DNA of 22,425 bases from a virus: positions 1 to 22,425 of the IMG/VR virus record IMGVR_UViG_3300025099_000160. One strand, 5' to 3'. The position numbers and the translations under genes were made by a program. Positions 1 to 8,480 of the stretch are shown piece after piece (position 1 is the first letter of the stretch; every line of letters starts with the position of its first letter). A model generated the notes under the pieces. That model was not told the DNA's origin. It worked only from the letters and a program-made list of their open reading frames with translations, and made no database searches.

Positions 1-1
1 T

Positions 2-796
2 ACAGATGCAGAAGATACAAGTGGAGAATCAACTAGCTATCTTACTAGCTTTGATAGTGATGGTTTTACTGTTGCTGGTGGTTATAATAATACAAATAAT
101 TCTGGTAGCACCTATGTTGGTTGGGGTTGGAAAAAACAATCTGGAGTATTTGATATAGTTACCTACACAGGAAATGGTAGCAATAGAACTATTTCACATA
201 ACTTAAATTCTATACCAACTATGATGATTATAAAAAATTATGAAAGTGGTGGAACTAATTGGTTTGTGTATCATGTAGGAATAGGAGATGCCTCAAAATA
301 TGTTAAATTAAATCAAAGTAATACTGAATCCACAAAAGCCTCTTTATTTAACTCAACAGCACCAACATCAAGTGTTTTTAGTTTAGGAACTGATAATGAT
401 GGAAATGAAAATAACCAAGATTTTATTTGTTATTTATTTGGCAACAAGCAAGGTGTAAGCCATTGTGGAAGTTTTGTCGGCAACAACTCAAGTGACGGAA
501 CATTTGTGCCATTATCTTTTAAACCAAGATGGATTATGATTAAAGGTATAAATATTGCAAGAAACTGGGGTATCAACGACACAAAAAGAAGTCCAATAAA
601 TCAAACACAAGATAGTTTATATGCAAATGTTAGTGACGCTGAAACTGGATCAGGTAATTATATAGATTTTACAGCATCAGGTTTTAAATTAAGAGATTCA
701 GCTTTAACAATGAATGGTGCATACAATTACATCTACATGGCTTTCGCTGAAAATCCATTCGTAACGTCAACTGGTGTACCAGCTTGTGCTAGATGA
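2..796 (+). CDS. Tail/receptor-binding structural protein, DUF7483-like (5' truncated)
   Basis: The frame is open from base 2, so the gene starts before the window; 264 codons remain. It reads as two related modules. The first ends in YVGWGWKK after a Ser/Gly/Asn-rich stretch. The second starts at SGVFDIVTYTGNG, passes HNL..IPTMMIIKN and NWFVYH, and ends in YNYIYMAFAENPF. The pattern 'FDIVTYTGNG..TISHNL..P.MII.K....NW.VYH' is typical of DUF7483 modules in marine phage tail or fibre proteins, probably a lectin-like beta fold at the virion surface. The partial repeat (TDAED..YLTSFDSDGFTV against SDAET..YIDFTASGFKL) suggests modular growth. It is followed by other virion genes on the same strand. 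The structural assignment is confident; a receptor-binding role is inferred. Confidence 0.75.
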   Translation, partial: TDAEDTSGESTSYLTSFDSDGFTVAGGYNNTNNSGSTYVGWGWKKQSGVFDIVTYTGNGSNRTISHNLNSIPTMMIIKNYESGGTNWFVYHVGIGDASKYVKLNQSNTESTKASLFNSTAPTSSVFSLGTDNDGNENNQDFICYLFGNKQGVSHCGSFVGNNSSDGTFVPLSFKPRWIMIKGINIARNWGINDTKRSPINQTQDSLYANVSDAETGSGNYIDFTASGFKLRDSALTMNGAYNYIYMAFAENPFVTSTGVPACAR

Positions 797-857
797 TTAT
801 GTTCGTATTTACTCACATAACCATCAAGAATAAAACAAGGTTTTAAGCAAGGTAATT

Positions 858-1199
858 ATGGCAAATTTATATAAAAACTCAATGTTTGATTTAACAACTA
901 CTAATAGTACAGTTGTTTATACCTGTCCTACAGACAGAACAGCTTTAATTAAAACTATACAAGTAACAAATATTCATAGTGGAGCTAATGAGATAGAAGC
1001 ATTTACAACAGACGCATCAAATTCTGGTGCAGTACATGAAATATCTCATATATCTTTAGCATCAAAAACTACTGAAAATTTAGCTAAAGGTACTATAGTT
1101 TTAGAATCAGGAGATACTTTAAAATTAAAAGCACAAACTGCTGACGATATAGCAGGGATAGTATGTGTATTAGAAATATTTGACGAAAAGAGTGCGTAA
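858..1199 (+). CDS. Small virion-associated protein (conserved marine phage type)
   Basis: 113 aa, preceded by AAGGTAA as ribosome-binding site. The sequence alternates short beta-strand stretches (VVYTCP, ALIKTIQVTNI, GTIVLESGDTLKLKA, GIVCVLEIFDE). I recognise the general pattern 'MAN.YKN...DLTTTN.T..YT.P..RTALIK.IQVTN' from small proteins encoded next to tail genes in cyanophages and pelagiphages. There is no signal peptide or membrane segment. A beta-sandwich decoration or tail-accessory protein is the most likely role given the neighbouring tail and ejection genes; no enzymatic motif is visible. The family resemblance is from memory and the function is inferred. Confidence 0.65.
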   Translation: MANLYKNSMFDLTTTNSTVVYTCPTDRTALIKTIQVTNIHSGANEIEAFTTDASNSGAVHEISHISLASKTTENLAKGTIVLESGDTLKLKAQTADDIAGIVCVLEIFDEKSA

Positions 1200-1234
1200 T
1201 AATATATTGTTATTAATCATTTTTTAATGTATTT

Positions 1235-1678
1235 ATGGAATTAGTACAAATACCAATTAAAGAACTTGATAAAGTTTGGGGTATGGTAGAAAAAAATATC
1301 AAATCTGCTTTAGCTTATTCAGGTCAACTTACCGATTCAGATTTTGTTTACGACCTAGCTAAACAAGGTAAATTTCAAGTTTGGGTTATTTGGGATAAAA
1401 ACCAAAAAAAAACAAATGATAAATATTTTGGTGTAGTCGTTACTGAAATAATAAAAAGAAAACATGGTAAAGTATGTCATGTCTATATTGTAACTGGAAG
1501 GCAAATGTCTAAGTGGCAACATCTCATAAGTAGAGTTGAAGAATTTGCTAAAGACGAAGGTTGCAAAATGATGGAACTAATTGCTAGACCAGGTTGGCAA
1601 AAAGTCTATAATAATCATGGTTACAAAAGAACCCATGTTGTTTTAGAAAAACAAATTAAACAAGAGGATAAAATATGA
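1235..1678 (+). CDS. GNAT-fold acetyltransferase-like protein
   Basis: 147 aa. The C-terminal half has the GNAT layout: a central strand (HVYIVTG, about residue 82), a helix (WQHLISRVEEFAKDEGC), a strand (MMELIARP), then a helix and final strand (GWQKVYNNHGYKRTHVVLEK). Position and spacing match motifs A and B of N-acetyltransferases, but the classical Q/RxxGxG/A pyrophosphate loop is degenerate (TGRQMSKWQ), so acetyl-CoA binding is uncertain. Such GNAT-like proteins are common between tail and ejection genes in marine podovirus-like genomes, where their substrate is unknown. The stop overlaps the next start (ATGA), indicating translational coupling. It may be catalytically inactive and structural. 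Confidence 0.6.
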   Translation: MELVQIPIKELDKVWGMVEKNIKSALAYSGQLTDSDFVYDLAKQGKFQVWVIWDKNQKKTNDKYFGVVVTEIIKRKHGKVCHVYIVTGRQMSKWQHLISRVEEFAKDEGCKMMELIARPGWQKVYNNHGYKRTHVVLEKQIKQEDKI

Positions 1679-2385
1679 GTTTTGGCGGAGGATCATCAGG
1701 CGGTAATACAGCAACAACACAAGGGGTAACACCTTATGCAGCAGCAGAACCTGCTTTAGGACAAATACTTTCAGAAGCTACAAATTTATATGGTCAAGGT
1801 GTAGGTGCAACTGGATATGTTCCACCATCACAACAAACTTTAACAGGACTTGCAGGACAAGAAGCATTAGGTACAGCTGCACAACAACAAATGGCTGCAA
1901 CACTTGGTGGACAATATTTAAATCCTTTCCTTTCACCCTTATTACAAAAAACTGCTGGAGATGTTTATACTAATGTAGCACAACAATTTAGTGGTGCAGG
2001 TAGAACACCAGGTTCTCCAATGATGCAAAATCAAGTAGTTTCTCAAGTAGCTCAAGCTGCACTACCTTTAGCATTTCAAGAATATGGTCAAGAAAGAGGT
2101 AGACAATTAGGTTTAGCTACTCAAGTACCTAGTTTAACTCAAACAGGATCTCAATTAGAAAACATTCAAAGACAACAACAACTAGCTCCACTACAAGCAT
2201 TACAACAATATGCAAGTTTAGCTACTCCAATAGCAAGTGGATTTCCAGTAACAACTGCTCAATCTCAAACACAAGCTAATCCATTCTCAACTGCTATGGG
2301 TGGTGCTTTATTAGGTGGATCATTCGGTGGAGCTCCAGGTGCTATAGTTGGTGGTATAGGTGGATTATTAGGAGGACTATTATAA
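1675..2385 (+). CDS. Putative DNA-ejection/internal virion protein with glycine-zipper tail
   Basis: 236 aa, coupled to the preceding gene by ATGA. It starts Gly/Ser-rich (residues 1-13), has a Gln- and Ala-rich helical middle with little charge (about 60-180, many QQQ runs), and ends in a Gly/Ala/Leu-rich segment (about 205-236, ALLGGSFGGAPGAIVGG). That tail resembles a glycine-zipper membrane-inserting helix. This composition is typical of P22 gp7-like ejection proteins that leave the capsid and help form a channel across the envelope. It heads a run of similar proteins through 6889. The role is inferred from composition and order; no catalytic motif is seen. Confidence 0.6.
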   Translation: MSFGGGSSGGNTATTQGVTPYAAAEPALGQILSEATNLYGQGVGATGYVPPSQQTLTGLAGQEALGTAAQQQMAATLGGQYLNPFLSPLLQKTAGDVYTNVAQQFSGAGRTPGSPMMQNQVVSQVAQAALPLAFQEYGQERGRQLGLATQVPSLTQTGSQLENIQRQQQLAPLQALQQYASLATPIASGFPVTTAQSQTQANPFSTAMGGALLGGSFGGAPGAIVGGIGGLLGGLL

Positions 2386-2495
2386 TGGATAAAATAAATA
2401 AAATAATTTACGATTTAAAAACAGACATAGATAATAATACATCTAAGTATATTATTATACTTGGTGTACTATTTGTAATTTCAATAATTTTATAA
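2385..2495 (+). CDS. 36-aa single-pass membrane protein
   Basis: A short frame starts in a TAATG overlap with the previous stop and ends 9 bp before the next ATG. The first 21 residues are charged and polar (MDKINKIIYDLKTDIDNNTS). Residues 22-36 are almost purely hydrophobic (YIIILGVLFVISIIL), giving one C-terminal membrane helix. The exact overlap with its neighbour and the lack of any other use of this 110-bp stretch support a real gene. It could be a small inner-membrane partner of the flanking ejection proteins. No family is recognised. Confidence 0.55.
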   Translation: MDKINKIIYDLKTDIDNNTSKYIIILGVLFVISIIL

Positions 2496-2504
2496 GGAGA
2501 ATTT

Positions 2505-3248
2505 ATGGCTGGTGGTAGAGATGCTTCACAATCCGATTTCGGTGGTTCATCAAGTGGTGGTAATAATAATTCTGATGGTGGAGATGCTAGAGAACAATAT
2601 GGTGCTGTAGGTCAATATTCATCTCCTAGTCCTAGTCCTACTTCAAGTGGTGATGGTGGTGACAGACCAACTATGGCAGATATAGCTGGAGCAATAACAT
2701 CTACACCTGATATGTCACATTTTGGAGATACAGGAGATATAATACAAGCAGATTTTACACCTTACAATGTAAGACCAGATACCATTACAAGTTTTTTTGA
2801 TAACTATGCAGCTAATGTTAAATCAAATCCATTAAATCTTGGAGTAATTGGTGGATTAAAAACATTATATCAAACTCAACAAGCTAAAGATTTGTTAGGT
2901 TTTGGATCATCTGGATTTCAAGGTGGTGATGGTGATGGTGGTGATGGTGGTGATGGAGAACAAGCATTTATAAATAATGCAATATCTCAATTACCTTATG
3001 CTATGACAGGAACAACACCTCAAGATTCTATGGTCAATCAATACTTTAGTAATCTTGGCACATCAGGTTCAGGGTTAAGTTCTGATTTGCAAACTAGCTA
3101 TAATAATGCTAAAAATAACATCAGTAGTATATTGGGTACAAATCAGCAGTTTGGCTATTCTACAGCTCCCTATGGCTTATTAAGTAGCATAAATATGGCA
3201 GACAACCCTTTCAATATACCATACTTACAACAAAGAGGATTAATATAA
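2505..3248 (+). CDS. Gly/Ser/Asp-rich virion protein
   Basis: 247 aa with a strong ribosome-binding site (AAGGAGA) 6 bp upstream. The first 55 residues are low-complexity Gly/Ser/Asn/Asp. A second low-complexity block (GGDGDGGDGGDG, about residues 141-152) is encoded by a short tandem DNA repeat. Between and after them are more ordered stretches (PDTITSFFDNYAANVKSNP; INNAISQLPYAMTG; YNNAKNNISSILGT). There is no signal peptide or membrane helix. It lies between two ejection-type genes and overlaps the next by TAATG, so an internal virion or ejection role is likely but unproven. The flexible glycine linkers suit a protein that must unfold for passage through the tail. Confidence 0.55.
   Translation: MAGGRDASQSDFGGSSSGGNNNSDGGDAREQYGAVGQYSSPSPSPTSSGDGGDRPTMADIAGAITSTPDMSHFGDTGDIIQADFTPYNVRPDTITSFFDNYAANVKSNPLNLGVIGGLKTLYQTQQAKDLLGFGSSGFQGGDGDGGDGGDGEQAFINNAISQLPYAMTGTTPQDSMVNQYFSNLGTSGSGLSSDLQTSYNNAKNNISSILGTNQQFGYSTAPYGLLSSINMADNPFNIPYLQQRGLI
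2922..2956 (+). repeat. GGTGAT/GGT microsatellite inside the 2505 gene
   Basis: About 35 bp made only of GGT and GAT codons, encoding alternating Gly-Gly-Asp. It is the most repetitive stretch of the late region and could change length by replication slippage, varying the length of the linker. Confidence 0.7.
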
Positions 3249-4183
3249 TGATAGATTTTTCAGAAAGATTAAAAAAATTACAAGGTTTATTAAATTCACC
3301 AATGAATCAATCTGGTGGACTTTTAGATAAAATACCTCAAGGTGCTTTATTGGGTTCTGCTATTTATGGTCAAGGTATTCAAGGCAAAGATCCTTTTGCA
3401 TCATTACTTCCTGCTGCTTTACAAACAGCACAATTACAAAAATATATGACTCCTAAAGCTAGTACTACAAAAGCTGTTTATAATTCAAAAACAGGTAAAA
3501 CTGAATTTGCTACTGAAAGAGAAATTGCAGCTAATCCTAATTTATCCCCAGCACCTACAGGAACAGTAACAAGATTCAATACTGAAACAGGTCAAGTTGA
3601 GATATTACCAGCAGGTATGGCAGGACAACAAATTAAAGATCAAACAACAGCAAGATCAATAGGAACTCAATATGGTATATTAGAAGATTTTATTGGAGAT
3701 ATGAAAAATAGACTACCTGAAACTAAAACAGGAGCTGTTGGTATAGGTTATTCTGTTGTAGAAAATCTAGCAGATCAAACCTCACAATTAGCAGAAAGTT
3801 TAGGTGTAAAAGATACTTTAAAAATTGAAAATACAGAAGCATTAGATAATTATTTAAAATCAAAAGGATTTACAAAAGCTGCACAAAATTATGCAACAAT
3901 GAAAGGTTCAGTTACTAATGTAGGTTATGCTTTAGCAAAAATTGCAGAACCTGATAACCCAAGATTATCTGAAGGTGATATTATAAGACAATTAGATAGA
4001 CTTAATTTTGGTGGTTCAAGAGAAGTATTTGCAGCATCTTTAGATCAAATTTTAAAAGAAGAAGGAATAAGAGCTAAAGCAGAAATGCAATCTTTAGGTG
4101 GTGATATGTCTATATTTGATCCACAAAAAAATAATAAAAAAAAAGAAAAAGAACAAGGCGATATACTTGATTTAGGATTTTAA
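3248..4183 (+). CDS. Putative internal virion/ejection protein
   Basis: 311 aa, start overlapping the previous stop (TAATG). Residues 20-75 are Gly/Ala/Leu-rich (GGLLDKIPQGALLGSAIYG; LLPAALQTAQL). About 80-125 has beta-type repeats (KAVYNSKTGKTEFAT; TVTRFNTETGQVEILP). The rest is helical, with MKGSVTNVGYALAKIAEPD near residue 220, then LSEGDIIRQLDRL and SREVFAASLDQILKEEG. This helical block is a pattern seen in internal virion proteins of marine podovirus-like phages. The C-terminus is Lys-rich. The following gene starts on the next base, so the two are tightly co-translated. The assignment rests on context and composition. Confidence 0.55.
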   Translation: MIDFSERLKKLQGLLNSPMNQSGGLLDKIPQGALLGSAIYGQGIQGKDPFASLLPAALQTAQLQKYMTPKASTTKAVYNSKTGKTEFATEREIAANPNLSPAPTGTVTRFNTETGQVEILPAGMAGQQIKDQTTARSIGTQYGILEDFIGDMKNRLPETKTGAVGIGYSVVENLADQTSQLAESLGVKDTLKIENTEALDNYLKSKGFTKAAQNYATMKGSVTNVGYALAKIAEPDNPRLSEGDIIRQLDRLNFGGSREVFAASLDQILKEEGIRAKAEMQSLGGDMSIFDPQKNNKKKEKEQGDILDLGF

Positions 4184-6889
4184 ATGCCAAAAAGTATTCA
4201 AGATATAAAAAAAGAATATCCTTACTACAAAAATGTGCCTGATTTAGAATTGGCAGATAGAATTTACGATAAATATTATAAAGAAAAAGAAGTTAGTAAG
4301 GAAGATTTTTATTTAAATGCTTTTCCAGATTTAGCAGATCAAATTGTAGAAAATCAAGATTTAATTTCTCCAGATGATGAAATGTTTTTACCTGAAGGTG
4401 GTAGAGAACTTTTAAATTTTAGACCTACAGTAGGAATGATTGCTGAAAGATCAGGAGTATCTATTGACGATCCTGCAACTGCATCTTCAAGAATGGGTGG
4501 ATCATTTGGTATAAATCCAGAACAAAAAGCTATTGCAATTAAAAATTCTTTATCAAAATTATATGGTCAAGATATAGATGTTCGTATTGGTGCTAATACA
4601 GGTCAACTTGAATATTATAATCCAAAAAAAAAACAATATTCTTTAGTAGATAAACCAGGTGTTGATATAGGTGATTTTGGAGATATGGCTGGTGATGCTA
4701 TGGTTATTATTCCTGATTTAGCTGTTACAGTTTTAACAGCTCCAGTTTTAGGTACAGGTGCTATTCCAGCAGGTGCTGTTGCAGCAGGTGTTGGAGAATA
4801 TGCAAGATTAAAAATAGGTCAAGTAGCTTACGATATTAATAAAAAAAATCAAGATGGTTCTGAAATAACTGATGGTCAATTATTTAACGAAGCTGCAAAA
4901 ACTGCTGGAGTGTCATTAGCTTTTGGATATGGTGGATTAGGTGCTGCAAAAATTATTAAAGGAGTAAATAATATTGTTAAAGGTAGAATACAAAGTGATG
5001 ATTTTGTTGATTTAGTTAATAGTAAAACAGATGCTGAAGATATTTCAAAAGCAATTAATTCTAAATTAGAAGAAGCAAAATTAAATACAAAATTAAGGTT
5101 TAAAACATCTCAAGCATTAGATGATCCAGATTTAATGGCTGCACAAGAAGTCTTTGAAAAATCTAACAGACTAGGTTATGTGGGAGATTTTAAAAGAGCT
5201 AATACTGCTGAAATGAATGCACTTAATGATTATTTTACTTTATTAAGGTCAGAATTTGATCCTAAAGGATTATATAAAAATCAAAATCAATATGATTTAG
5301 GAAATTTAATAAAAGGAGTTATTACAAAAAGAAATGAACCTCAAATTAAATCATTAATTAAACAACAAGAAACAACAGAAAATTTATTAAATCAAACTAT
5401 TAATGAATTACCTAATGGAACTAAGGTTGCTACAGGTGTAAATGTTAGAGATGCAATAACTAGCACTAGAGAAATATTTAAAAAACAATCAGATTTTGCT
5501 TTACAAAAATTAAATCAAGCATCTGGTGGAATACAAATAAAAACAGATATTATTAGTGGTGCTTTAAAAACTTTAGAAAAACAAGGAAAAGATAATATTT
5601 TTAATTCTGCTGAATCTAGTTTAGCAAAAAGTGTTAAAAATAAAAAAATATTAAAAGGGGAAGTAGATGTTCCAGTTACAACTTTAAGAAATGCTATGTC
5701 TTATTTAAATAGACAAATCAGAAAAGGTGAAAAAGGATTAACTACTGAAGATATAGATGTTGGTGCTTTAAAATTTATGGTTGGTGAAATTAATAAACAA
5801 GTTCGTAGAGATGCACCAGATTCATTTGTAAATGCTTTTGATATTTTTAATGATGTTTATGCTAAAGGTAAAGCAAAATTAGATAATACTATTATAGCTG
5901 ATATTATGAAAATTAGAAATAAACAATTAGTTTATGGTGATGAAGCTATATTTAAAACTACTTTTAAAACAGGAAATAATAGCAAAAAAGTTGCAGATGA
6001 TTTATATGATGTAATTAAAGATTATCCAGATGCTATGTTAGCTTATAAAAATTCTATAAATGATTTTTACAAACAAGAAGTAATTGATAATCTTGGTAAA
6101 GCTAATTTAATTAAACATAGAAATTTTTTAAAAAACTATGAAGATAAATTAAAAGTATTTTTTACACCTAAGGAATATAATAAAATTACTAAAATTGGAG
6201 GACTTCAAGAAACTGTAAATAACATAGAAAAAACAAGATCAGATTTAATAAAACAATTAAGTAAATCATTTGAAGGTAAACTAGAAAGTTCTACTCCAGG
6301 TGAGTTAGTTAATAAAATTTATAAACCAAATAATATTGGTGAAATTAGACAGTTAAAAAATATCTTATCTAAAGATCCTGATATATTTCAAGCATTTCAA
6401 ACTAATGTAATGAAAGACTTAAATGAAAGAGTTACTGTAAAAAATGGTTCTTTGGGAATGGATATTATAAGTCCTGAAAGATTTAAACAATATGTTTATG
6501 GTTCAGGTGGTGAAAAAGGTTACCAATTTGCTATGAAAGAAATATTTGGTAAAGAATTTATGGGTAATATAAAAACTTTAAATGATGCTTTACAAATTAC
6601 AGCAAGATCAGCTCCTGCTTCTTTACAAAGAGAAGGTGTTTATGGTAATTTCTTTACAGATATAATTAGAGCAAGAGTAGGACAATTTACTCCTACTGGT
6701 AGATTGTTAACAGCAGGTAAAAGAATATACACTAGATCATCCAATGCTATACTTAAGAATGCTATTTTAAATCCTGAATCTTTAAAAGATTTAGTAAAAT
6801 TAAAAACCTTAAAGAAAAGTTCTGCCGAAGCTGCATATATTTTAGGCAAATTAAATGGAATGATTTTTATGGATTATACTCAAGGATAA
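4184..6889 (+). CDS. Large internal virion/DNA-ejection protein (901 aa)
   Basis: The longest protein in the window. The N-terminus is acidic and helical (about 1-75). A hydrophobic Gly/Ala-rich region covers roughly residues 165-260 (AMVIIPDLAVTVLTAPVLG; AIPAGAVAAGVGEYA; VSLAFGYGGLGAAKIIKG), suitable for membrane insertion. Residues 270-880 are almost entirely charged helices and coiled-coil-like. This layout matches the large proteins that close the ejection operon in short-tailed phages, comparable to T7 gp16 or P22 gp16 in size and context. I see no transglycosylase motif (no clear catalytic Glu in a lysozyme-like context). Codon use is the same as its neighbours. A tail tape measure is a less likely alternative because of its position after the tail fibre. 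Confidence 0.6.
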   Translation: MPKSIQDIKKEYPYYKNVPDLELADRIYDKYYKEKEVSKEDFYLNAFPDLADQIVENQDLISPDDEMFLPEGGRELLNFRPTVGMIAERSGVSIDDPATASSRMGGSFGINPEQKAIAIKNSLSKLYGQDIDVRIGANTGQLEYYNPKKKQYSLVDKPGVDIGDFGDMAGDAMVIIPDLAVTVLTAPVLGTGAIPAGAVAAGVGEYARLKIGQVAYDINKKNQDGSEITDGQLFNEAAKTAGVSLAFGYGGLGAAKIIKGVNNIVKGRIQSDDFVDLVNSKTDAEDISKAINSKLEEAKLNTKLRFKTSQALDDPDLMAAQEVFEKSNRLGYVGDFKRANTAEMNALNDYFTLLRSEFDPKGLYKNQNQYDLGNLIKGVITKRNEPQIKSLIKQQETTENLLNQTINELPNGTKVATGVNVRDAITSTREIFKKQSDFALQKLNQASGGIQIKTDIISGALKTLEKQGKDNIFNSAESSLAKSVKNKKILKGEVDVPVTTLRNAMSYLNRQIRKGEKGLTTEDIDVGALKFMVGEINKQVRRDAPDSFVNAFDIFNDVYAKGKAKLDNTIIADIMKIRNKQLVYGDEAIFKTTFKTGNNSKKVADDLYDVIKDYPDAMLAYKNSINDFYKQEVIDNLGKANLIKHRNFLKNYEDKLKVFFTPKEYNKITKIGGLQETVNNIEKTRSDLIKQLSKSFEGKLESSTPGELVNKIYKPNNIGEIRQLKNILSKDPDIFQAFQTNVMKDLNERVTVKNGSLGMDIISPERFKQYVYGSGGEKGYQFAMKEIFGKEFMGNIKTLNDALQITARSAPASLQREGVYGNFFTDIIRARVGQFTPTGRLLTAGKRIYTRSSNAILKNAILNPESLKDLVKLKTLKKSSAEAAYILGKLNGMIFMDYTQG

Positions 6890-6893
6890 TATT

Positions 6894-7070
6894 ATGCCAA
6901 GAAAATCTGCAACAGAAGTAAAGATAGATTTTTTAGTTAAAGAGGTGAAAGAACTCAAAGATGAAACTAAATCTTTAAGAGCAGACATTAACAAGGGAAA
7001 GGGTGCTATATGGATATTACTTGCCATATCAGCAGTTGTTACAAGCGGATATAATTACTTTATAAAATAA
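6894..7070 (+). CDS. 58-aa XhlA/haemolysin-like coiled-coil membrane protein
   Basis: This small gene begins 5 bp after the preceding stop. Residues 9-33 form a charged coiled coil (EVKIDFLVKEVKELKDETK). Residues 38-52 are a single membrane helix (AIWILLAISAVVTSG). The order coiled coil, then KGKGA hinge, then C-terminal membrane helix resembles XhlA-type accessory lysis proteins that work with a holin. It is the first gene of the lysis and small-protein block; the lysozyme and holin genes follow about 1.5 kb downstream. The resemblance is by architecture only. Confidence 0.6.
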   Translation: MPRKSATEVKIDFLVKEVKELKDETKSLRADINKGKGAIWILLAISAVVTSGYNYFIK

Positions 7071-7074
7071 TATC

Positions 7075-7404
7075 TTGCCATCAGATAAAAAAATAATCTC
7101 TGACAGACAAAAGAAAACATCAATTAAAGGTACTGTAGGCGAATATGAATCTATTGCTAATCTAACTAGGCAAGGTTATTTTGTAGCAAAAGCAGTAGAT
7201 CCTGCTTGTCCATTTGACATTGTAATCGTAGATAGAAATGGTAAAATACAATTAATAGACATAAAAACAAATACCTTTAGAAAACATAAAAAAGGTAAAA
7301 GTCTTAAAAATAAACCTAAAGGTTCTTATAGAATATGCAGAAGTCCTACAAAAGAACAAAAAAAATTAGGTATAAAATTAATGATGGTAGATTATGAAAA
7401 ATAA
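7075..7404 (+). CDS. PD-(D/E)XK-type endonuclease-like protein
   Basis: 109 aa from a TTG start at 7075. No in-frame ATG lies near the N-terminus and no clear Shine-Dalgarno is visible, so the start may depend on translation from the gene ending 4 bp upstream. The sequence follows the restriction-endonuclease fold: helix with Glu (KGTVGEYESIANLTRQGY), then FDIVIVD with the acidic Asp, then a strand ending IDIKT, the (D/E)xK motif. The tail is Lys-rich. Closest in style are group I intron-type or Holliday-resolvase-like PD-(D/E)XK proteins. It could process phage or host DNA. It overlaps the next gene by 11 bp. Fold is likely; substrate unknown. Confidence 0.6.
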   Translation: MPSDKKIISDRQKKTSIKGTVGEYESIANLTRQGYFVAKAVDPACPFDIVIVDRNGKIQLIDIKTNTFRKHKKGKSLKNKPKGSYRICRSPTKEQKKLGIKLMMVDYEK

Positions 7405-7771
7405 ACCACTTAACATATCAGAATCGGCTGCTGTGCAAATGCCAATGAAAACAGTTGCTAGTTTAATTATTCTAGTAGCTATGGGTGTATTTGCATATAC
7501 AGAACTAACTTCAAGGTTAGTATCGTTAGAAACTTCAAGAGAATTGTTTGAAAATGATTTGCTTAAAAAATCTGAACAAGTACCTGTAGATCAAGAGCAA
7601 CATTTTTTATTAGAAGATTTATATAAATCTGTAGAAAAAATGGAAGAAACTCAAGAGATGAATATGACTAATAAAGTTAATATAGAATTTTTAAGAGATC
7701 AATTAGAAAAAGCATTAAGTGATATTGAAGATTTAAAAGATAAGGTTAGAGCAAATGGAAAGAGTTACTAG
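7394..7771 (+). CDS. Membrane-anchored coiled-coil protein
   Basis: 125 aa. A short polar N-terminus (KNKPLNISESAAVQMPMKT) leads into one membrane helix at about 20-36 (VASLIILVAMGVFAYTEL), followed by a long charged coiled coil (about 40-118: RLVSLETSRELFENDLLKK; EKMEETQEMNMTNKVNIEF; LEKALSDIEDLKDKVRA). The 'NISESAAVQMPMKTVASLI' start is a pattern I associate with small proteins in the lysis region of marine phages. A signal-anchor with a periplasmic coiled coil would suit an inner-membrane spanin, but no outer-membrane partner is obvious. Function unknown. Confidence 0.6.
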   Translation: MKNKPLNISESAAVQMPMKTVASLIILVAMGVFAYTELTSRLVSLETSRELFENDLLKKSEQVPVDQEQHFLLEDLYKSVEKMEETQEMNMTNKVNIEFLRDQLEKALSDIEDLKDKVRANGKSY

Positions 7772-7919
7772 AAAAATAGTTGAGTACATTAGTGATATGG
7801 AAAAGAAAGCTAAACAAATGAACTTTATAAAAAATTTAAAAAAAGAAGTAGAAACTGGCAAACATGGTACACAAAAGTATGTCATTAAACAAGGACAAAA
7901 CAAAGGTAAAGTATTATGA
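7755..7919 (+). CDS. 54-aa basic hypothetical protein
   Basis: A small frame overlapping its neighbours at both ends: it begins 17 bp before the end of the upstream gene, and its TGA overlaps the next ATG (ATGA). The protein is Lys-rich (15 Lys) with an amphipathic helix (residues 1-33, EYISDMEKKAKQMNF) and a tail GTQKYVIKQGQNKGKVL. No membrane segment or Cys. The coupled start and stop and the otherwise empty 150 bp support a real gene. No family recognised. Confidence 0.55.
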   Translation: MERVTRKIVEYISDMEKKAKQMNFIKNLKKEVETGKHGTQKYVIKQGQNKGKVL

Positions 7920-8128
7920 TTGAAACAGTTGTGGCTTTACTAATGATAGTAAATAATGAAATTAAAGAACATAGAATACAAGTTTCTATGAGTGATTGTT
8001 TAAAAGGTAAAAGAGTAGCTTCAAGATCAATAGATAATAATGTTTCTTATCAATGTATTAAATCAAAAGCAGAATTAGAAGATAATATAGATGGTAGTAA
8101 ATCAATTAAAAAATTAATATTAGAATAA
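7916..8128 (+). CDS. 70-aa conserved small phage protein
   Basis: Starts in an ATGA overlap and ends in a TAATG overlap. Layout: short hydrophobic strand (ETVVALLMIVNN), charged middle (EIKEHRIQVSMSDCLKGKR), then SRSIDNNVSYQCIKSKAEL. The two cysteines (in MSDCLKGKR and YQCIKSK) could form a disulfide if the protein is exported, but the N-terminus is a poor signal peptide. Proteins of this size with a '..C...R.....V.Y.C....A' pattern occur in the lysis regions of marine phages. Function unknown. Confidence 0.55.
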   Translation: MIETVVALLMIVNNEIKEHRIQVSMSDCLKGKRVASRSIDNNVSYQCIKSKAELEDNIDGSKSIKKLILE

Positions 8129-8322
8129 TGGATAAATATATATATAAAATTTTAGGTTTCTTTGATGAATGGTCAGAAAAATTAGATAAAGTATTTTTTC
8201 CACCAAAAAAGAAAAGAAAAAAAAAATGTAAAGATTGTCATTGCAACTGCCATTGTAAAGAAGAATTTCATACACATTGGTATGATAACGATTTATGCAC
8301 TTGTGAAGGGTGTAAACATTAA
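8128..8322 (+). CDS. 64-aa Cys/His-rich putative zinc-binding protein
   Basis: Starts on the last base of the previous stop codon (TAATG). The N-terminal half is aromatic and helical, then a very basic stretch (PPKKKRKKK, residues 25-33). The C-terminal half has eight cysteines (C34, C37, C39, C41, C43, C57, C59, C62) and several histidines (H38, H42, H48, H50, H64), far more than chance. This density suggests binding of zinc or another metal, possibly in two clusters, with the Lys/Arg stretch contacting nucleic acid. No known family fits exactly. Confidence 0.6.
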   Translation: MDKYIYKILGFFDEWSEKLDKVFFPPKKKRKKKCKDCHCNCHCKEEFHTHWYDNDLCTCEGCKH

Positions 8323-8342
8323 GGATTTTATGAGGTATAGTT

Positions 8343-8480
8343 ATGGAATATTTGTTAATAAAACTAGAATGTTTATGCAGAAAACTATATGGTCTTGTTT
8401 GGAGATGGAGAATAAGATTTACAACAAACCTGGAGAAAAAAAATGTACGAAGAATTAAAGGAAGAAATAAAACTTTGTGA
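8343..8480 (+). CDS. 45-aa Arg/Trp-rich peptide overlapping the lysozyme start
   Basis: A frame beginning with GAGG seven bases before its ATG, encoding MEYLLIKLECLCRKLYG, then VWRWRIRF and a basic tail. It overlaps the start of the lysozyme gene by 38 bp. An overlapping ATG at 8330 in another frame (42 codons) has a poorer setting. The amphipathic, aromatic and cationic character would suit a membrane-active peptide. Evidence is limited to the ribosome-binding site, the otherwise unused 120-bp gap and the composition. Confidence 0.4.
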   Translation: MEYLLIKLECLCRKLYGLVWRWRIRFTTNLEKKNVRRIKGRNKTL